Assembly (NCBI GenBank): GCA_014860575.1
Contig: JACZJK010000046.1
Span: forward strand, 1-64,000
Source of the DNA: Bacteroidales bacterium
Lineage (GTDB): Bacteria; Bacteroidota; Bacteroidia; Bacteroidales; JAAYJT01
Reading direction: 5' to 3'
DNA: 64,000 bases
Shown piece by piece: positions 1 through 9,970 of the stretch. Every line of letters starts with the position of its first letter. The stretch's first letter is position 1. A program made the translations under genes and the position numbers. A model generated the notes under the pieces. That model worked only from the letters and a program-made list of their open reading frames with translations. It was not told the DNA's origin and searched no databases.

Positions 1-95
1 CGAAATAAAAGCATAGCAATTAATTGACAAATGATGTGGTTACTGACGTGGTTAATGTACCGCGGATTTTTTCAGAACAGCTTAGAATTAAGAAG

Positions 96-123
96 CCCGC
101 CAGGGATTTTAAATCCTGGCGGG
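96..123 (-). terminator. Terminator hairpin after the zincin/C39-like gene
   Basis: A GC-rich inverted repeat (CCCGCCAGG against CCTGGCGGG, extended by an AT-rich inner stem with one bulge) lies about 57 bp past the stop codon of the gene ending at 180. On the minus strand it is followed by a T-rich stretch (TTCTTAATTCT). It fits an intrinsic terminator. Bases 1-95 show no supported gene. Confidence 0.7.
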
Positions 124-179
124 ATAATCTCAAATTCAATATTTCAAGACTATTAACGGAATGGCTCAACAACGATCAA

Positions 180-3100
180 TTATTGTTTGATAATCTTCTC
201 CACTCCTACCTCATCACCCATCATCACGCGGATCAGGTAAATGCCGGGCTGGTGTTCGGAAATATCGAAATGGTATTGCTCCATTGCCGGCAATTCCTGT
301 TTCAGGATTCTTTCACCAAGAAGATTGTAAATTTCAGCTACAATTTTTGTTGGCTCATCAATATCTTTGACTTCCAGAGTGAAGAGGCCTGGAGTAGGAT
401 TGGGGAAGACATTAAAGAAAAGATCGTTAGCCAAGTCGTCTAACATAAATTCCCCGGCAAGTTCGTTTTCTTCTCTGATTAAACTATTCTCCAGCTCAAG
501 CAAACAAGCTTCATCAGCAATAAACAAATGCGCATACGAACCTTGTTTGAAATGTGTATAATCAGTGACTTCAACCCGTTTTTTAGCGGCTAGCGTGACT
601 GAGCCTCCATCTTCAACCACATAGGGGGTATCTCCTCCTGTTGTGATTATATCAGTGCCATCATGGCAATCTTCCTGCCCGGCAGGTACAGTTCCTGCAA
701 TCTGTTGTTGAGTGAACACGCGATCAACGATGATGTCCTTCCTGGATTTGTTGCCGTCTGTATCGAGAATTTCAATTCTGAGCCAATGTAAACCTTGGTT
801 CGGGAAATTCAACTGAATCGATGGGGGGTTTGGACCAGCTTTTTTCTGACCGCCGTCAGGCAGGCGCTTGGTTTCTTTAGGGCAAACTATGATCGTCCAA
901 TCCAATCTACCTTCAGGCCCTGCTCCGGTAAAGTCAGTTACCTGTCCTGTAACCGTATCCAGTTCGCCATACTCTAGTTCACCGGTCCATGGGTCCATAA
1001 AGTCAATCTTCATCTTGCCGTTCTCAAGAGGTCTGTTCACTATTGAGTTGAAGGTCATCATGTGACCACCGCCATCGGGCCAGCGAATGCCTTGCAACAC
1101 ATCCTGCGAACGCTCAAGTTCATTCCGCATGGTTTTCCAGTCATAGCCCATTGGGCCCCGAACTGTATAATTGCCGCCTGTGTATGCAATCCAGGCGCGC
1201 AAGGCAGAGGCAATTTTGGAATAGTACGTTCCCCAGATTCCTACGTTTGTTCGTGCAAGAGCGGCCAACAGATCAACAAGTTGGTCGGGTGTGAGGCCAT
1301 CCATAATAGAATCATCTCCGGCGCTGTCAGCAAAATATTTTAGGCAGGCTGCCGCAGCAGTGGGAACGCAATGATTATCGCCACCTTCCTTATATCCTGT
1401 GCGCCATGATCTGCGCTGACTTAAAGTGTCAATTCCTTTCTGAAATTCTTCTTGCTTTTTCTCAACGATTACCACAACCGAATCAATAACTGTTCCATTG
1501 GAATTGATCTGGAGTTCAAACTCATCTTCTTCAAGCACCTGGTGATCTTCAACATTCACGGACACGGCTGAAGGTGGATTAATATCAAGCATCACATCGA
1601 AAAATGAATCTACAAAAACCACTTCCCCATTGTCAAGCGTTACTTTAGCCCTGAACTCAGCCATTACACTGGAGGTAAGAACAGGCGCCACAAATTCACC
1701 ACTCCAGCCATCAGCCATCTCATCGCAATCGAAATACGGAGAAGCTGTACATTCCTCACCATCATCATCTGAATCAAACATTACCCATCCGTCATTGTCA
1801 ATGTTATGCTCAAATTCAACCAATTCAATCTGATCATCCGGATCATGCACATGAAGCTGGACGGGTGTCACCGAACCAAAACTTCCATCAATCCACTGGT
1901 GCCATGGTTCTGCTACCAGCCAGTCTCCTACCCTGAGTTCATAGTCTGAAGGTTGGGACGGAACAGGCGAGTTTTGTTTCTTGAAACAGCTATGCTGCAA
2001 TGAGCCATTCAATATAAAATTAGCACCGCGTATATCTATTGATATCCATTCCGGATTATAGCCTTCAATAATAAAATCTTCGATCGCAAATGTCATATCA
2101 TTTGAAATGGAACCTACAAAAATCGGGGCAGAGCGCACTATGTAAAGATCTTCGAGTGTGGGATCCGCTACATCACCAGGCAGTGGTGGTCTTTGTATTG
2201 CCGGCCAACCCTGCCATGCAGGCGTTGACCAGTTAAGTACTATTTCAGCGTAAGCTGGCAGGTTCATATCCCGTGTCTGAATGTTGATTGAACCATTAAT
2301 TACCTTGTATCTTGTATCATCAACCGGATGATCAAAAAACCAAACATTCCACCAATCGGTATTCGGGTAATAGTACCATTCCCCGTTATTATAACCACTT
2401 CCTTCAGACTCAACAACTTCTCCCAACTCGTTCATTTCCATTACGAAATCATCATCCCGGGCAAGAAGGGAATTCAGGTAAAGGTTCGAACCTGCCAGAG
2501 TTTGCATAACATGAAAGCCTTCTGAAGAGGGATCAAATGTGCCTGGCATAGGTGAATGTGACCACGGATGAGGCGCTATTGAACTAAAGTCAAGCATTGG
2601 ATATCCATGAAAGGCCGGATCAAAAACCACCACATGGTCCGGGTTTACTGTATTCACGAAAAGGATAAGTGGGTGAAGCGAAAACTCCATGGTATAAGAA
2701 CCTCCATGCAGGTTTTCTTTCGTGATTTCAGCGGTTCCCGGAACCGGAGATGAAAGAGAATAGTATACATCAAAAAAGGAATCAACCGTCCAACTACCTC
2801 CATATGTAACCTGAATAGGTTGTGTGCTTACCAGTTGCAGTTCAACTATCTCTATGGGAATAGTTGCGGTAGATGGGTAAGGATAAGTAAATTCTACTTC
2901 TGAAAGTCTTTCGATCAGCACATCATGTGAGGGTTCTTGCAAGCCGTTTGAATTTGCACCTTTGAGCTTTATTTCCCCGATAAAAGGCTCAGATCCCGGA
3001 TTGAAGAAGTCAGGAGGCAATTCCGGGTAATCGCCATCCACACCAAACTTCAAAATATCATATACAATAAAAGGCTCACTTCCCGGGTTAAAAAAATCAG

Positions 3101-4253
3101 TAGGTGAACCAACCTCAAATGTGGTTACAAAGACACTGCTATTCACTTGATAATCGTGAACCTGCAACATAAAAGTATGATTACCCGGAGGCAGATCAAT
3201 GGCGAAATTACCTCGGGTCAGATAATGAGCTTCCCCATTTACAGTTAACATGGCTCTGAGTGGGTTAGGAAAGGGATAATCATGCAAACCTTGCCAATAA
3301 ACATGCACCTTGCCATCAGGTGTCTGGAATATATTGCAGGGCGCATTGAAAGGCACCGGATCAGCCGGATTCTGGTGTACATAATGAAATCCGATAAATG
3401 ATACCGGGGGCTGAGGAAAAGGCGGAAATATCTGAACATCAAGATAGTATTTCCCGGAACCATGCATAGGATGCAGGAAAACATCTACTACCAGCTGATC
3501 TCCATTAAGGAAAAAATTGTTAACTGTGAGTAGAGGATCTTCCAGAGACATCACATTTGCTTCAGTAGTTGGGGGATAAACTTCATCCAACTGAAAAACT
3601 ATCAAACTATTTTGCCCTGGTAGTGAAGCCTTATTTGGGAAATTGGCCACCTTCTTCTTATCTGAAAGATCAGAAAGTGCTGTGATACTCGCCACAGCAG
3701 CCCTTAGTTCAGTGCTATCGTGCTGAGATAAGTTTCCATTTGTTCCGTTTGGCGGTCCTGAGCCTTTCATTACATCACCCGGATTGGCAGCCTGATCAAC
3801 ATCATCAAGTCCCAACGCATGTCCAAGCTCATGGGTCGCTGTTTCCACAAGACCCGGATTCGGGTTGTTGCGAATAGTGATTGTGCCACCGGTTACTTTA
3901 CCGTCGGCATCGGTTTCCCATGCATATACTCCGGCATTCCCATCGCCAGGATTACCTTCAGTTACAGTAACATTAGCCGGCGGAGAGCTAACTTCTTTTA
4001 ACGCAGGCACACAGCCGGCAGCATTCCATCTTTGAATCCCTACCCTCACAGAATCTTTTTCTGCTTCTGTGAAGGTACTATCAATATGAACAGTAAGTGT
4101 ATCCGGATTGCCAGCCCAGCCAACATAACCGGGAATTACATCGCGTGGCTGCATGCTTTGTTGTGCCACAATTGCACTATTTACTGAAATCATCAGTAAT
4201 AAAATGACAATAAAGCTAGTGGGCAATACCCAATAGTAAATTTGATTTTTCAT
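180..4253 (-). CDS. T9SS-secreted protein with zincin metalloprotease and C39-like cysteine peptidase domains
   Basis: 1,357 residues. An N-terminal hydrophobic segment (about 10-30) is a signal peptide. A small zincin domain follows: HELGHALGLDD at 141-151 gives zinc ligands H141 and H145 with E142 catalytic, the third ligand position is Asp151 instead of the usual His of matrixins, and DVM at 160-162 could be the Met-turn. HExxHxxGxxD is known from snapalysin (M7). Beta-rich linker domains fill the middle, with the motif FFNPGSEPFI occurring twice. A second peptidase-like domain (about 945-1125) resembles C39-like/papain-fold enzymes: Cys in CVPTAAAACL, His in GGGHMMTF, Asp in DPWTG. A two-Cys pre-sorting module and a T9SS type A sorting domain (about 1275-1357, ending EKIIKQ) close the protein. 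Two protease folds in one chain is unusual. Substrates are unknown; activity is inferred from motifs only. Confidence 0.85.
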   Translation of the reverse strand: MKNQIYYWVLPTSFIVILLLMISVNSAIVAQQSMQPRDVIPGYVGWAGNPDTLTVHIDSTFTEAEKDSVRVGIQRWNAAGCVPALKEVSSPPANVTVTEGNPGDGNAGVYAWETDADGKVTGGTITIRNNPNPGLVETATHELGHALGLDDVDQAANPGDVMKGSGPPNGTNGNLSQHDSTELRAAVASITALSDLSDKKKVANFPNKASLPGQNSLIVFQLDEVYPPTTEANVMSLEDPLLTVNNFFLNGDQLVVDVFLHPMHGSGKYYLDVQIFPPFPQPPVSFIGFHYVHQNPADPVPFNAPCNIFQTPDGKVHVYWQGLHDYPFPNPLRAMLTVNGEAHYLTRGNFAIDLPPGNHTFMLQVHDYQVNSSVFVTTFEVGSPTDFFNPGSEPFIVYDILKFGVDGDYPELPPDFFNPGSEPFIGEIKLKGANSNGLQEPSHDVLIERLSEVEFTYPYPSTATIPIEIVELQLVSTQPIQVTYGGSWTVDSFFDVYYSLSSPVPGTAEITKENLHGGSYTMEFSLHPLILFVNTVNPDHVVVFDPAFHGYPMLDFSSIAPHPWSHSPMPGTFDPSSEGFHVMQTLAGSNLYLNSLLARDDDFVMEMNELGEVVESEGSGYNNGEWYYYPNTDWWNVWFFDHPVDDTRYKVINGSINIQTRDMNLPAYAEIVLNWSTPAWQGWPAIQRPPLPGDVADPTLEDLYIVRSAPIFVGSISNDMTFAIEDFIIEGYNPEWISIDIRGANFILNGSLQHSCFKKQNSPVPSQPSDYELRVGDWLVAEPWHQWIDGSFGSVTPVQLHVHDPDDQIELVEFEHNIDNDGWVMFDSDDDGEECTASPYFDCDEMADGWSGEFVAPVLTSSVMAEFRAKVTLDNGEVVFVDSFFDVMLDINPPSAVSVNVEDHQVLEEDEFELQINSNGTVIDSVVVIVEKKQEEFQKGIDTLSQRRSWRTGYKEGGDNHCVPTAAAACLKYFADSAGDDSIMDGLTPDQLVDLLAALARTNVGIWGTYYSKIASALRAWIAYTGGNYTVRGPMGYDWKTMRNELERSQDVLQGIRWPDGGGHMMTFNSIVNRPLENGKMKIDFMDPWTGELEYGELDTVTGQVTDFTGAGPEGRLDWTIIVCPKETKRLPDGGQKKAGPNPPSIQLNFPNQGLHWLRIEILDTDGNKSRKDIIVDRVFTQQQIAGTVPAGQEDCHDGTDIITTGGDTPYVVEDGGSVTLAAKKRVEVTDYTHFKQGSYAHLFIADEACLLELENSLIREENELAGEFMLDDLANDLFFNVFPNPTPGLFTLEVKDIDEPTKIVAEIYNLLGERILKQELPAMEQYHFDISEHQPGIYLIRVMMGDEVGVEKIIKQ

Positions 4254-4293
4254 ATGATTTTGGTTTGGTTAATCGTTCCCCTTTAATACTTCA

Positions 4294-4325
4294 CAAAGTT
4301 AACTCTCTGAAAGCCCTGATGTCAA
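4294..4325 (-). promoter_or_regulatory. Bacteroidota-type promoter of the zincin/C39-like gene
   Basis: On the minus strand: TTG (-33) at 4323-4325, 21-bp spacer, TAACTTTG (-7) at 4294-4301, a perfect TAnnTTTG. The leader to the ATG at 4253 would be about 35 nt. The rest of the 4254-4560 gap shows only a weak imperfect hairpin (about 4498-4535) that might end the upstream GLUG gene. Confidence 0.65.
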
Positions 4326-4560
4326 TAAAGTAATATCGGAAATATTGCTTACTGTCAGAATAGTATTGCTCCATAACGGAAGATATAATACCTCAAACAG
4401 GAAGAAATAATGCATGAAAACAATTGATAATAATCACCTGATTTAATCAAGTTAATCCATCGCTGGCTAACAGTTTAATCTGCGCTGGCAGTGAAATACC
4501 AATAACACCCTTTGTAAGCTTCAGCGGTGTATTAACTAGCGGAAACCTTATAATTACCAG

Positions 4561-7500
4561 CTATTGAAGGATCAGTTTTGTGATGATTGAATTGATTCCT
4601 GATGTTATCCTTATCAAATAAACACCCGGTTTTCTGTCGGACAGGTCAAATAAAATCTTATTTGTTTCGGGTAATTCAACTGTTATGATTTTCTCTCCGA
4701 TCATGTTGTAAATTTCCAGATGCACTTTGCCGGAAGATTCACTGTCTAAGAGTTCTGCACTGAAATTGCCTAAAGAGGGGTTTGGGTAAATACGAATCAT
4801 TTCCAAAACAGATTGTGCATCAGTATCTTCATCAGATTTATCATAGCCGGTGGCCAATAAACTCCTTGTATTGCTGCAATAGCCCGGTTCATCCGAAATC
4901 CAGCTATGAAAGTAAGCGCCTGGTTGAATAACAGTACCGTCAAGAAGCCGTACGTTTGCGCCAGCTACAACTTCAAGACTTGCGCCACTTTTTATTAATA
5001 CTACGGTTCCACCTCCAGCCAGTGTAACAGTCTGCTCTGATTCATAACAATCGCTCTGGCCACTCATAAGCATCAGGTCAGGTGTATCATAAACTTCCGG
5101 AAAGCCGAGAAAAGGATAACCATTATTCTGTGTATTCCCGGCATCATCAGCCCAAATATTTATGAAATTCCAGCTTGAATATGTATTGTCTGCATAAGGA
5201 TGAGTCATTTGTGTTGTGGTTTTCCCAATGCCTCCTACACTACTACTCTGACCCGAAGTTTCTGTATTCCAATAACTGTCAATGACGGTTCCTCCATTGG
5301 CTCTGCCAATCAATCCTCCCGGATTAGATGCACTGCTTACTGAACCTGAGGCGTAGCTATTTTGAATATCTCCGTAATAGTTCCAACCTATAAGCCCTGC
5401 AGCGTAGTTAGTACCAGAAACTGAAACCAGCGAATAGCAGTTTTGGACACTACCACCCGGACTATTAACGCTATTAATTAATCCTGCAAGGCCACCAACA
5501 TAATTTGCACCCTGAACAATTCCATTTGCGTAGCAACTGAAAAGATTGCCGGAACATTTACCAACCAGGCTTCCGGTATTATTGTTGCCTGTAATGTTTA
5601 CATTGAGCAATGCGAGCTTGCTGATGTTCCCGGCAGTATAATACTCTCCGAATAAGCCTACATTTTCCATAGAAGGCCGGTTAATATACAGGTTGCTTAT
5701 TTTGTGCCCGTCACCGTCAAACAAGCCCCTGAACTTGTTCACTGTGTTGCCAATTGGTTCAAACCCTTCGCCAGTGGTAAGAGTTACTTTATATGCCTCC
5801 CAGCCCTCAACCTGTGCATAACTGGCATCGGCATTAAAATCAAGGTCGGTCATGAGCTTATAATGGCCATGCATAAAATTTCTCATATTGTCCAGATCCT
5901 GTATGGTATAGATTTCAATAGGCGTTGGACCGGGATAGGGAGTTTGGATGTTTTGCCTCAGCCATGGGTAGGATACATCCTCATTGATTTCCCAGGTATT
6001 TTCAAAATCCCAACCCGAACTCTGGAAAGTTGATTTCATCATCATCTGCCACGTTAAGCTTCCGTATCCATCACCGGCACTCGTGTTTTGACCACTGGAT
6101 TCAATATTCCAAAAACTTCCGGTTACGCTTCCTGCGTTGGCGTAACCAACCAATGCCCCAACGTATGAACTACCCACTATTCCTCCAATAACATAACAAT
6201 TTGTAATGGATCCATAATAGTTCCATCCGGTAATCCCGCCTACCCGTGCTTCACCTTCAATATACACAAAAGAATAGCTGTTCAAGATATTGCCCCCTGG
6301 AGAATTAATGGCATCAATTTTACCGGAAATGCCTCCGGTATAGTCTATTCCATTCAACAGTCCGCTTGCATAACAACCCACTATATTGCCATCGTTTTGA
6401 CCTGCGAATGCCCCGGTATAGTGCTGTCCGGTTATCAATATATCTACAAGGCCAAGGTTTCTGATACTACTTGCGCTCCGGTAATATCCAAAGAGTCCGA
6501 TATAATTTGTAGTCGGTCTGTTGATATAAAGGTTGCTGATAACATGTCCGTTTCCGTCAAAAAACCCGGTGTATTTATCATTCAAATTCCCGATAGGCGT
6601 AAAACCTTCACCGGTTGTCATGCTCAATTTAAAAGCTTCCCAACCTGCAAGCTGTGCATAACTACCATTGTCATTAAAATCAAGGTCATTCATCAGTTTA
6701 TAGTGGCCGTGCAATAAGTTTCGCACATTATCTAAATCCTGAATGGTATAAATTTCAATGGGTATAGGAGCAGGAAAGGGTATTTGTATATTTTGTCTTA
6801 ACCAGGGATAAGACTCATTTTCCTGTATGGACCATACATCTGTGAAATCCCATCCGGCATTTGTGAATGTTGACGCCTGCATCATTTCTCCGGTCAAAAT
6901 TCCGGTTCCACCCAGGCTTGAGCTCTGACCGGTTGATTCAATATTCCAGAAGCTATTTAGGACCTCTCCTGCATTGTTATAGCCCACCAGTCCGCCATAG
7001 TTTGAAGCACCGTTTACACCACCGGCAACGTAGCAATTGGTGATTGTTGCATAATAATTCCATCCAATTGCACCTCCCACACGCTGGCTTCCTGATACAT
7101 TGGTAAGTGAATAGCTGTTTACTACCAGACCTGGTGTGATATTTCCGTCGAGTCTGCCGGCGAACCCACCTACATAAAGGTTGCCTTGCAGATTGCCGGC
7201 TGTATAGCTTGTTGCGATTTTTCCGAGGCTTTGACCGGCAAATGATCCTATATAATTATGTCCGACGATATTTATCTGTTTCATCCCAACTTGTCTTATA
7301 CCGCCTGCCCCTCCTATATATCCGAATAAACCTACATAATCTGCAGCAGGCCGGTTCACATATAGGTTAGCAATGACTTTACCGTTACCATCAAAAAACC
7401 CGATAAACCTGTTGGTAGAATTTCCGATTGGCTCGAACCCCAAACCTGTGGTCATTGAAGTCTTAAAATCCTCCCATCCTTCAATTTGAGTGTAGCTGGC

Positions 7501-9360
7501 ATTCTCATTAAAATCAAGATTATTCATCAGTCTGTAATGCCCGTGAAGAAAAGTCCTGGTATTATTGAGATCCTGTATTGTGTTTATTGGAAAGGGATTA
7601 GGTCCAGGTAAGGGAACTGGCTGGCTGTCTTTTAACCACGGATATGTTACTTCGTTTGTGATTGACCAGGTATTAGCAAAATCCCAACCGGCATCTGTAT
7701 AAGTGGAGCTTGTCATCATCTGTGCCATTGTAATTCCGTTGCCGCCTGCACTTGTTAATTGTGCAGAGGTTTCGGTATTCCAGAAGCTATTGTTATAGAA
7801 CCCATTAATATTGTACCCAGCCAATCCTCCTGAATTAACGCCTGAGACACCCCCGGATGCATAAGCATTTGTAATAGTGGCATAATAATTTTCACCAACC
7901 AGGCCTCCCGATCGGCCAGTTGCACCTGTAGCAGCTATATAAGCCAGTGAATAGCAATTTATTACCAATCCGACACGGATTTCGGTGTTCCCATTATTGT
8001 ATCCTGCTATTCCTCCAGCCCGATTGCTCGCAGTGACAATACCAGTTGAATAGCTTGTTGCGATAGTGCCTTCATTATACCCTACCAAAGCGCTTACATA
8101 GTTGTTGCCTGTAACATTTACACTCTCAACTCCAATTCTTCTTATTTTACCTGCGCCACCTAAGAATCCGAAAATTCCAATGTAGTCAGTAGAAGGTCTG
8201 TTTATGAACAAATTGCCTATTGCATACCCGCCTCCATCAAAAAGCCCGATAAATTTACCTGTGGAGTTGCTCAAAGGATCGAAACCAGTGCCTGAAGTCA
8301 TCGCGGTTTTATAGGCTTGCCAATCATTGATCTGGGCATAGCTATTACCATCATTGAAATCGAGGTTTTTGGTAAGGATATAATGTCCGTGCAGCAAATT
8401 CCTGATGTTATCCATATCCTGGATCGTGTTGATATAAAATGGCCTGGGACCAGGTTCGGGCGATTGTGGATTGGCTTGTAATTTAGGATAGGATATCCCT
8501 TCAGTAATTGACCAAATGGTTCCAAAATCCCAACCGGCATTGGTGAATGTTGAAACGGTTTTCATTTCAGCCATCGTGATGCCGGTTCCGCCAGCGCTGG
8601 ATAACTTGGCAGATGTTTCTGAATTCCAAAAGCTACCATTGTAACTGCCATTGTTATTATCTCCAACCAGTCCCCCTGAATTATTGCCTGAAACACCCCC
8701 GGATGCATAAGAGTTTGTAATTGTTGCATAATAGTTTTCACCAACCAGGCCTCCTGCACGACCAGTTGCACCTGTAGCAGAAACATAAGCTAATGAATAA
8801 CTGTTGATTAACAAACCTACCCTGGATGCTGTATTTCCATTATTATACCCCGCGATCCCGCCAGCTTGTTGATTGGCAGATAGAATACCGGCAGAGTAAC
8901 TTCTGCTTATCGTGCCTTCATTGTAACCAACGATGACGCCCACATAATTTTTACCTGTTATGTTAGCTTCAATAATACCAAGGTTCATTAATTCTGCTGT
9001 TCCGGTAATAAATCCAAACAAGCCGATGTAATCAGTAGCCGGCTGGTTGATGAATATGTTGGCAATGCTATAGTTCTGTCCATTGTAGCTACCAGTAAAT
9101 TTGGATGAACTATTGCCGATTGGAACCCAGCCACCTCCTTCATTGTAAGGTGAAACATCCAATTCAATGTTCGCCGTTTGTATAAAATGCGATCCCAGAT
9201 AATTTCTGACATTATTAAGGTCATTTGCAGTTGCAACCTGATAGGGATCCAATTGAGTTCCTGTTCCGCCAGAAAACTGGGCAGACAAACTGCTGGTAAA
9301 CAATGTTATACAGGCAATGTATAACATCTTAGCTGTAAAGCTTCTTAATTTTGTTTTCAT
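4561..9360 (-). CDS. T9SS-secreted GLUG-repeat surface protein
   Basis: 1,599 residues from the ATG at 9360. That start is chosen over an in-frame ATG at 9516 because it opens a clean signal peptide (MKTKLRSFTAKMLYIACITL to SLSAQ). The mature part is five large repeats of about 270-285 residues. Each starts near a TIQDLDNxRN-like motif followed by HGHYxLMxxLDF, continues with GxFDGxGxxIxNLxINRP, and holds several GLUG-type turns (GGLVGENYY, GGIAGYNNGN). GLUG motifs form beta-helical or stacked folds in adhesins and some secreted peptidases, but no catalytic motif is visible here. The two-Cys pre-sorting module and a T9SS type A sorting domain (ending TKLILQ) follow. A role in adhesion or as a surface scaffold is inference. 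A long structured leader (element A) precedes it. Confidence 0.85.
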   Translation of the reverse strand: MKTKLRSFTAKMLYIACITLFTSSLSAQFSGGTGTQLDPYQVATANDLNNVRNYLGSHFIQTANIELDVSPYNEGGGWVPIGNSSSKFTGSYNGQNYSIANIFINQPATDYIGLFGFITGTAELMNLGIIEANITGKNYVGVIVGYNEGTISRSYSAGILSANQQAGGIAGYNNGNTASRVGLLINSYSLAYVSATGATGRAGGLVGENYYATITNSYASGGVSGNNSGGLVGDNNNGSYNGSFWNSETSAKLSSAGGTGITMAEMKTVSTFTNAGWDFGTIWSITEGISYPKLQANPQSPEPGPRPFYINTIQDMDNIRNLLHGHYILTKNLDFNDGNSYAQINDWQAYKTAMTSGTGFDPLSNSTGKFIGLFDGGGYAIGNLFINRPSTDYIGIFGFLGGAGKIRRIGVESVNVTGNNYVSALVGYNEGTIATSYSTGIVTASNRAGGIAGYNNGNTEIRVGLVINCYSLAYIAATGATGRSGGLVGENYYATITNAYASGGVSGVNSGGLAGYNINGFYNNSFWNTETSAQLTSAGGNGITMAQMMTSSTYTDAGWDFANTWSITNEVTYPWLKDSQPVPLPGPNPFPINTIQDLNNTRTFLHGHYRLMNNLDFNENASYTQIEGWEDFKTSMTTGLGFEPIGNSTNRFIGFFDGNGKVIANLYVNRPAADYVGLFGYIGGAGGIRQVGMKQINIVGHNYIGSFAGQSLGKIATSYTAGNLQGNLYVGGFAGRLDGNITPGLVVNSYSLTNVSGSQRVGGAIGWNYYATITNCYVAGGVNGASNYGGLVGYNNAGEVLNSFWNIESTGQSSSLGGTGILTGEMMQASTFTNAGWDFTDVWSIQENESYPWLRQNIQIPFPAPIPIEIYTIQDLDNVRNLLHGHYKLMNDLDFNDNGSYAQLAGWEAFKLSMTTGEGFTPIGNLNDKYTGFFDGNGHVISNLYINRPTTNYIGLFGYYRSASSIRNLGLVDILITGQHYTGAFAGQNDGNIVGCYASGLLNGIDYTGGISGKIDAINSPGGNILNSYSFVYIEGEARVGGITGWNYYGSITNCYVIGGIVGSSYVGALVGYANAGSVTGSFWNIESSGQNTSAGDGYGSLTWQMMMKSTFQSSGWDFENTWEINEDVSYPWLRQNIQTPYPGPTPIEIYTIQDLDNMRNFMHGHYKLMTDLDFNADASYAQVEGWEAYKVTLTTGEGFEPIGNTVNKFRGLFDGDGHKISNLYINRPSMENVGLFGEYYTAGNISKLALLNVNITGNNNTGSLVGKCSGNLFSCYANGIVQGANYVGGLAGLINSVNSPGGSVQNCYSLVSVSGTNYAAGLIGWNYYGDIQNSYASGSVSSASNPGGLIGRANGGTVIDSYWNTETSGQSSSVGGIGKTTTQMTHPYADNTYSSWNFINIWADDAGNTQNNGYPFLGFPEVYDTPDLMLMSGQSDCYESEQTVTLAGGGTVVLIKSGASLEVVAGANVRLLDGTVIQPGAYFHSWISDEPGYCSNTRSLLATGYDKSDEDTDAQSVLEMIRIYPNPSLGNFSAELLDSESSGKVHLEIYNMIGEKIITVELPETNKILFDLSDRKPGVYLIRITSGINSIITKLILQ

Positions 9361-9467
9361 AACGATTGGTTTGATGGTGTTTGAGAAATTTATTAAAACA
9401 TACAATATTCGTATTATGAATTTATAATCAAAATCCGACTTTGAAAGGAATGGAAGATCAGGATTAG

Positions 9468-9542
9468 GGATAAGAGGGGTGCTTGCACAATAATTCAGAC
9501 TATATACTGCATGCACTCACGGTTTCGATAAGGCCAATAACC
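9468..9542 (-). promoter_or_regulatory. Element A, copy 1: structured 5' leader motif (divergent)
   Basis: A 75-nt version of the element also found at 22491, 28248 and 35481. It has stem P1 (GGTT/AACC) around TTGGCCTTATCG, stem P2 (GAGTGCATGC against GCAAGCACCC, 8 of 10 pairs) and the conserved tail CTCTTATCC. It starts 19 nt after the -7 box and ends 107 nt before the ATG at 9360. It lacks the GACTTCC loop motif of the other copies, so it is the most divergent member. Confidence 0.6.
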
Positions 9543-9561
9543 ATTCGTAAAAACCTGTCTG

Positions 9562-9592
9562 TAAAATTAATACCAGAAACAGGCAAATGCAA
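9562..9592 (-). promoter_or_regulatory. Promoter of the GLUG-repeat gene
   Basis: On the minus strand: TTG at 9590-9592, 20-bp spacer, TAATTTTA at 9562-9569. Spacing and -7 box match the other giant genes. The stretch between this promoter and the stop codon at 9971 shows only the hairpin at 9823-9867. Confidence 0.6.
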
Positions 9593-9822
9593 TAGCATTT
9601 CCATTATTTTTTCTTGCTTTCATCCCAATACTCAATTTAAATTATTATTCGCCCGCTTTCATTGAGTATTTGCTGGCAATGAATTATTATTTGCAACCCG
9701 TAGAATATGTTTTAAGGTCACAAAAGGATACATTCAATTAGTCAAAAGGCACGGATTCTAATGATTTTCAATTGTGATCGGAAAATAGTATCACAAGCTA
9801 TGCCCGCATATTAGAATCTTTT

Positions 9823-9867
9823 CAAATTGCCGGTAAGACTTATTGATTTTATCAAACCGGCAATTTG
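9823..9867. terminator. 12-bp inverted repeat, possible terminator
   Basis: CAAATTGCCGGT (9823-9834) pairs perfectly with ACCGGCAATTTG (9856-9867) across a 21-nt loop. It lies about 105 bp past the stop of the gene ending at 9971. There is no T-run on the minus strand, so termination is uncertain. A short ATTTT tandem (about 9960-9977) overlaps the end of that gene. Confidence 0.4.
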
Positions 9868-9970
9868 TTCTGGCAATCAGTTCAGATACTAAGAGAAAAG
9901 CCGTGTTATTTCTTACCAGTTTCATCACTTCTGCTTCAGAACCTAACATTGTTTTCTGTTTTATTTTATT

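Noticed and set aside
24-443. Plus-strand ORF of 139 codons
   Set aside because: It overlaps the terminator hairpin and the strongly supported sorting domain of the gene at 180-4253 in the opposite frame; its product has no family features.
4561-9360. Tandem repeats as a CRISPR or satellite array
   Set aside because: The repeats are in-frame protein repeats of about 820 bp, not short direct repeats with spacers.
9361-9516. N-terminal extension of the GLUG protein from an ATG at 9516
   Set aside because: It would run through the element A leader and put 52 non-signal residues before a good signal peptide starting at 9360.
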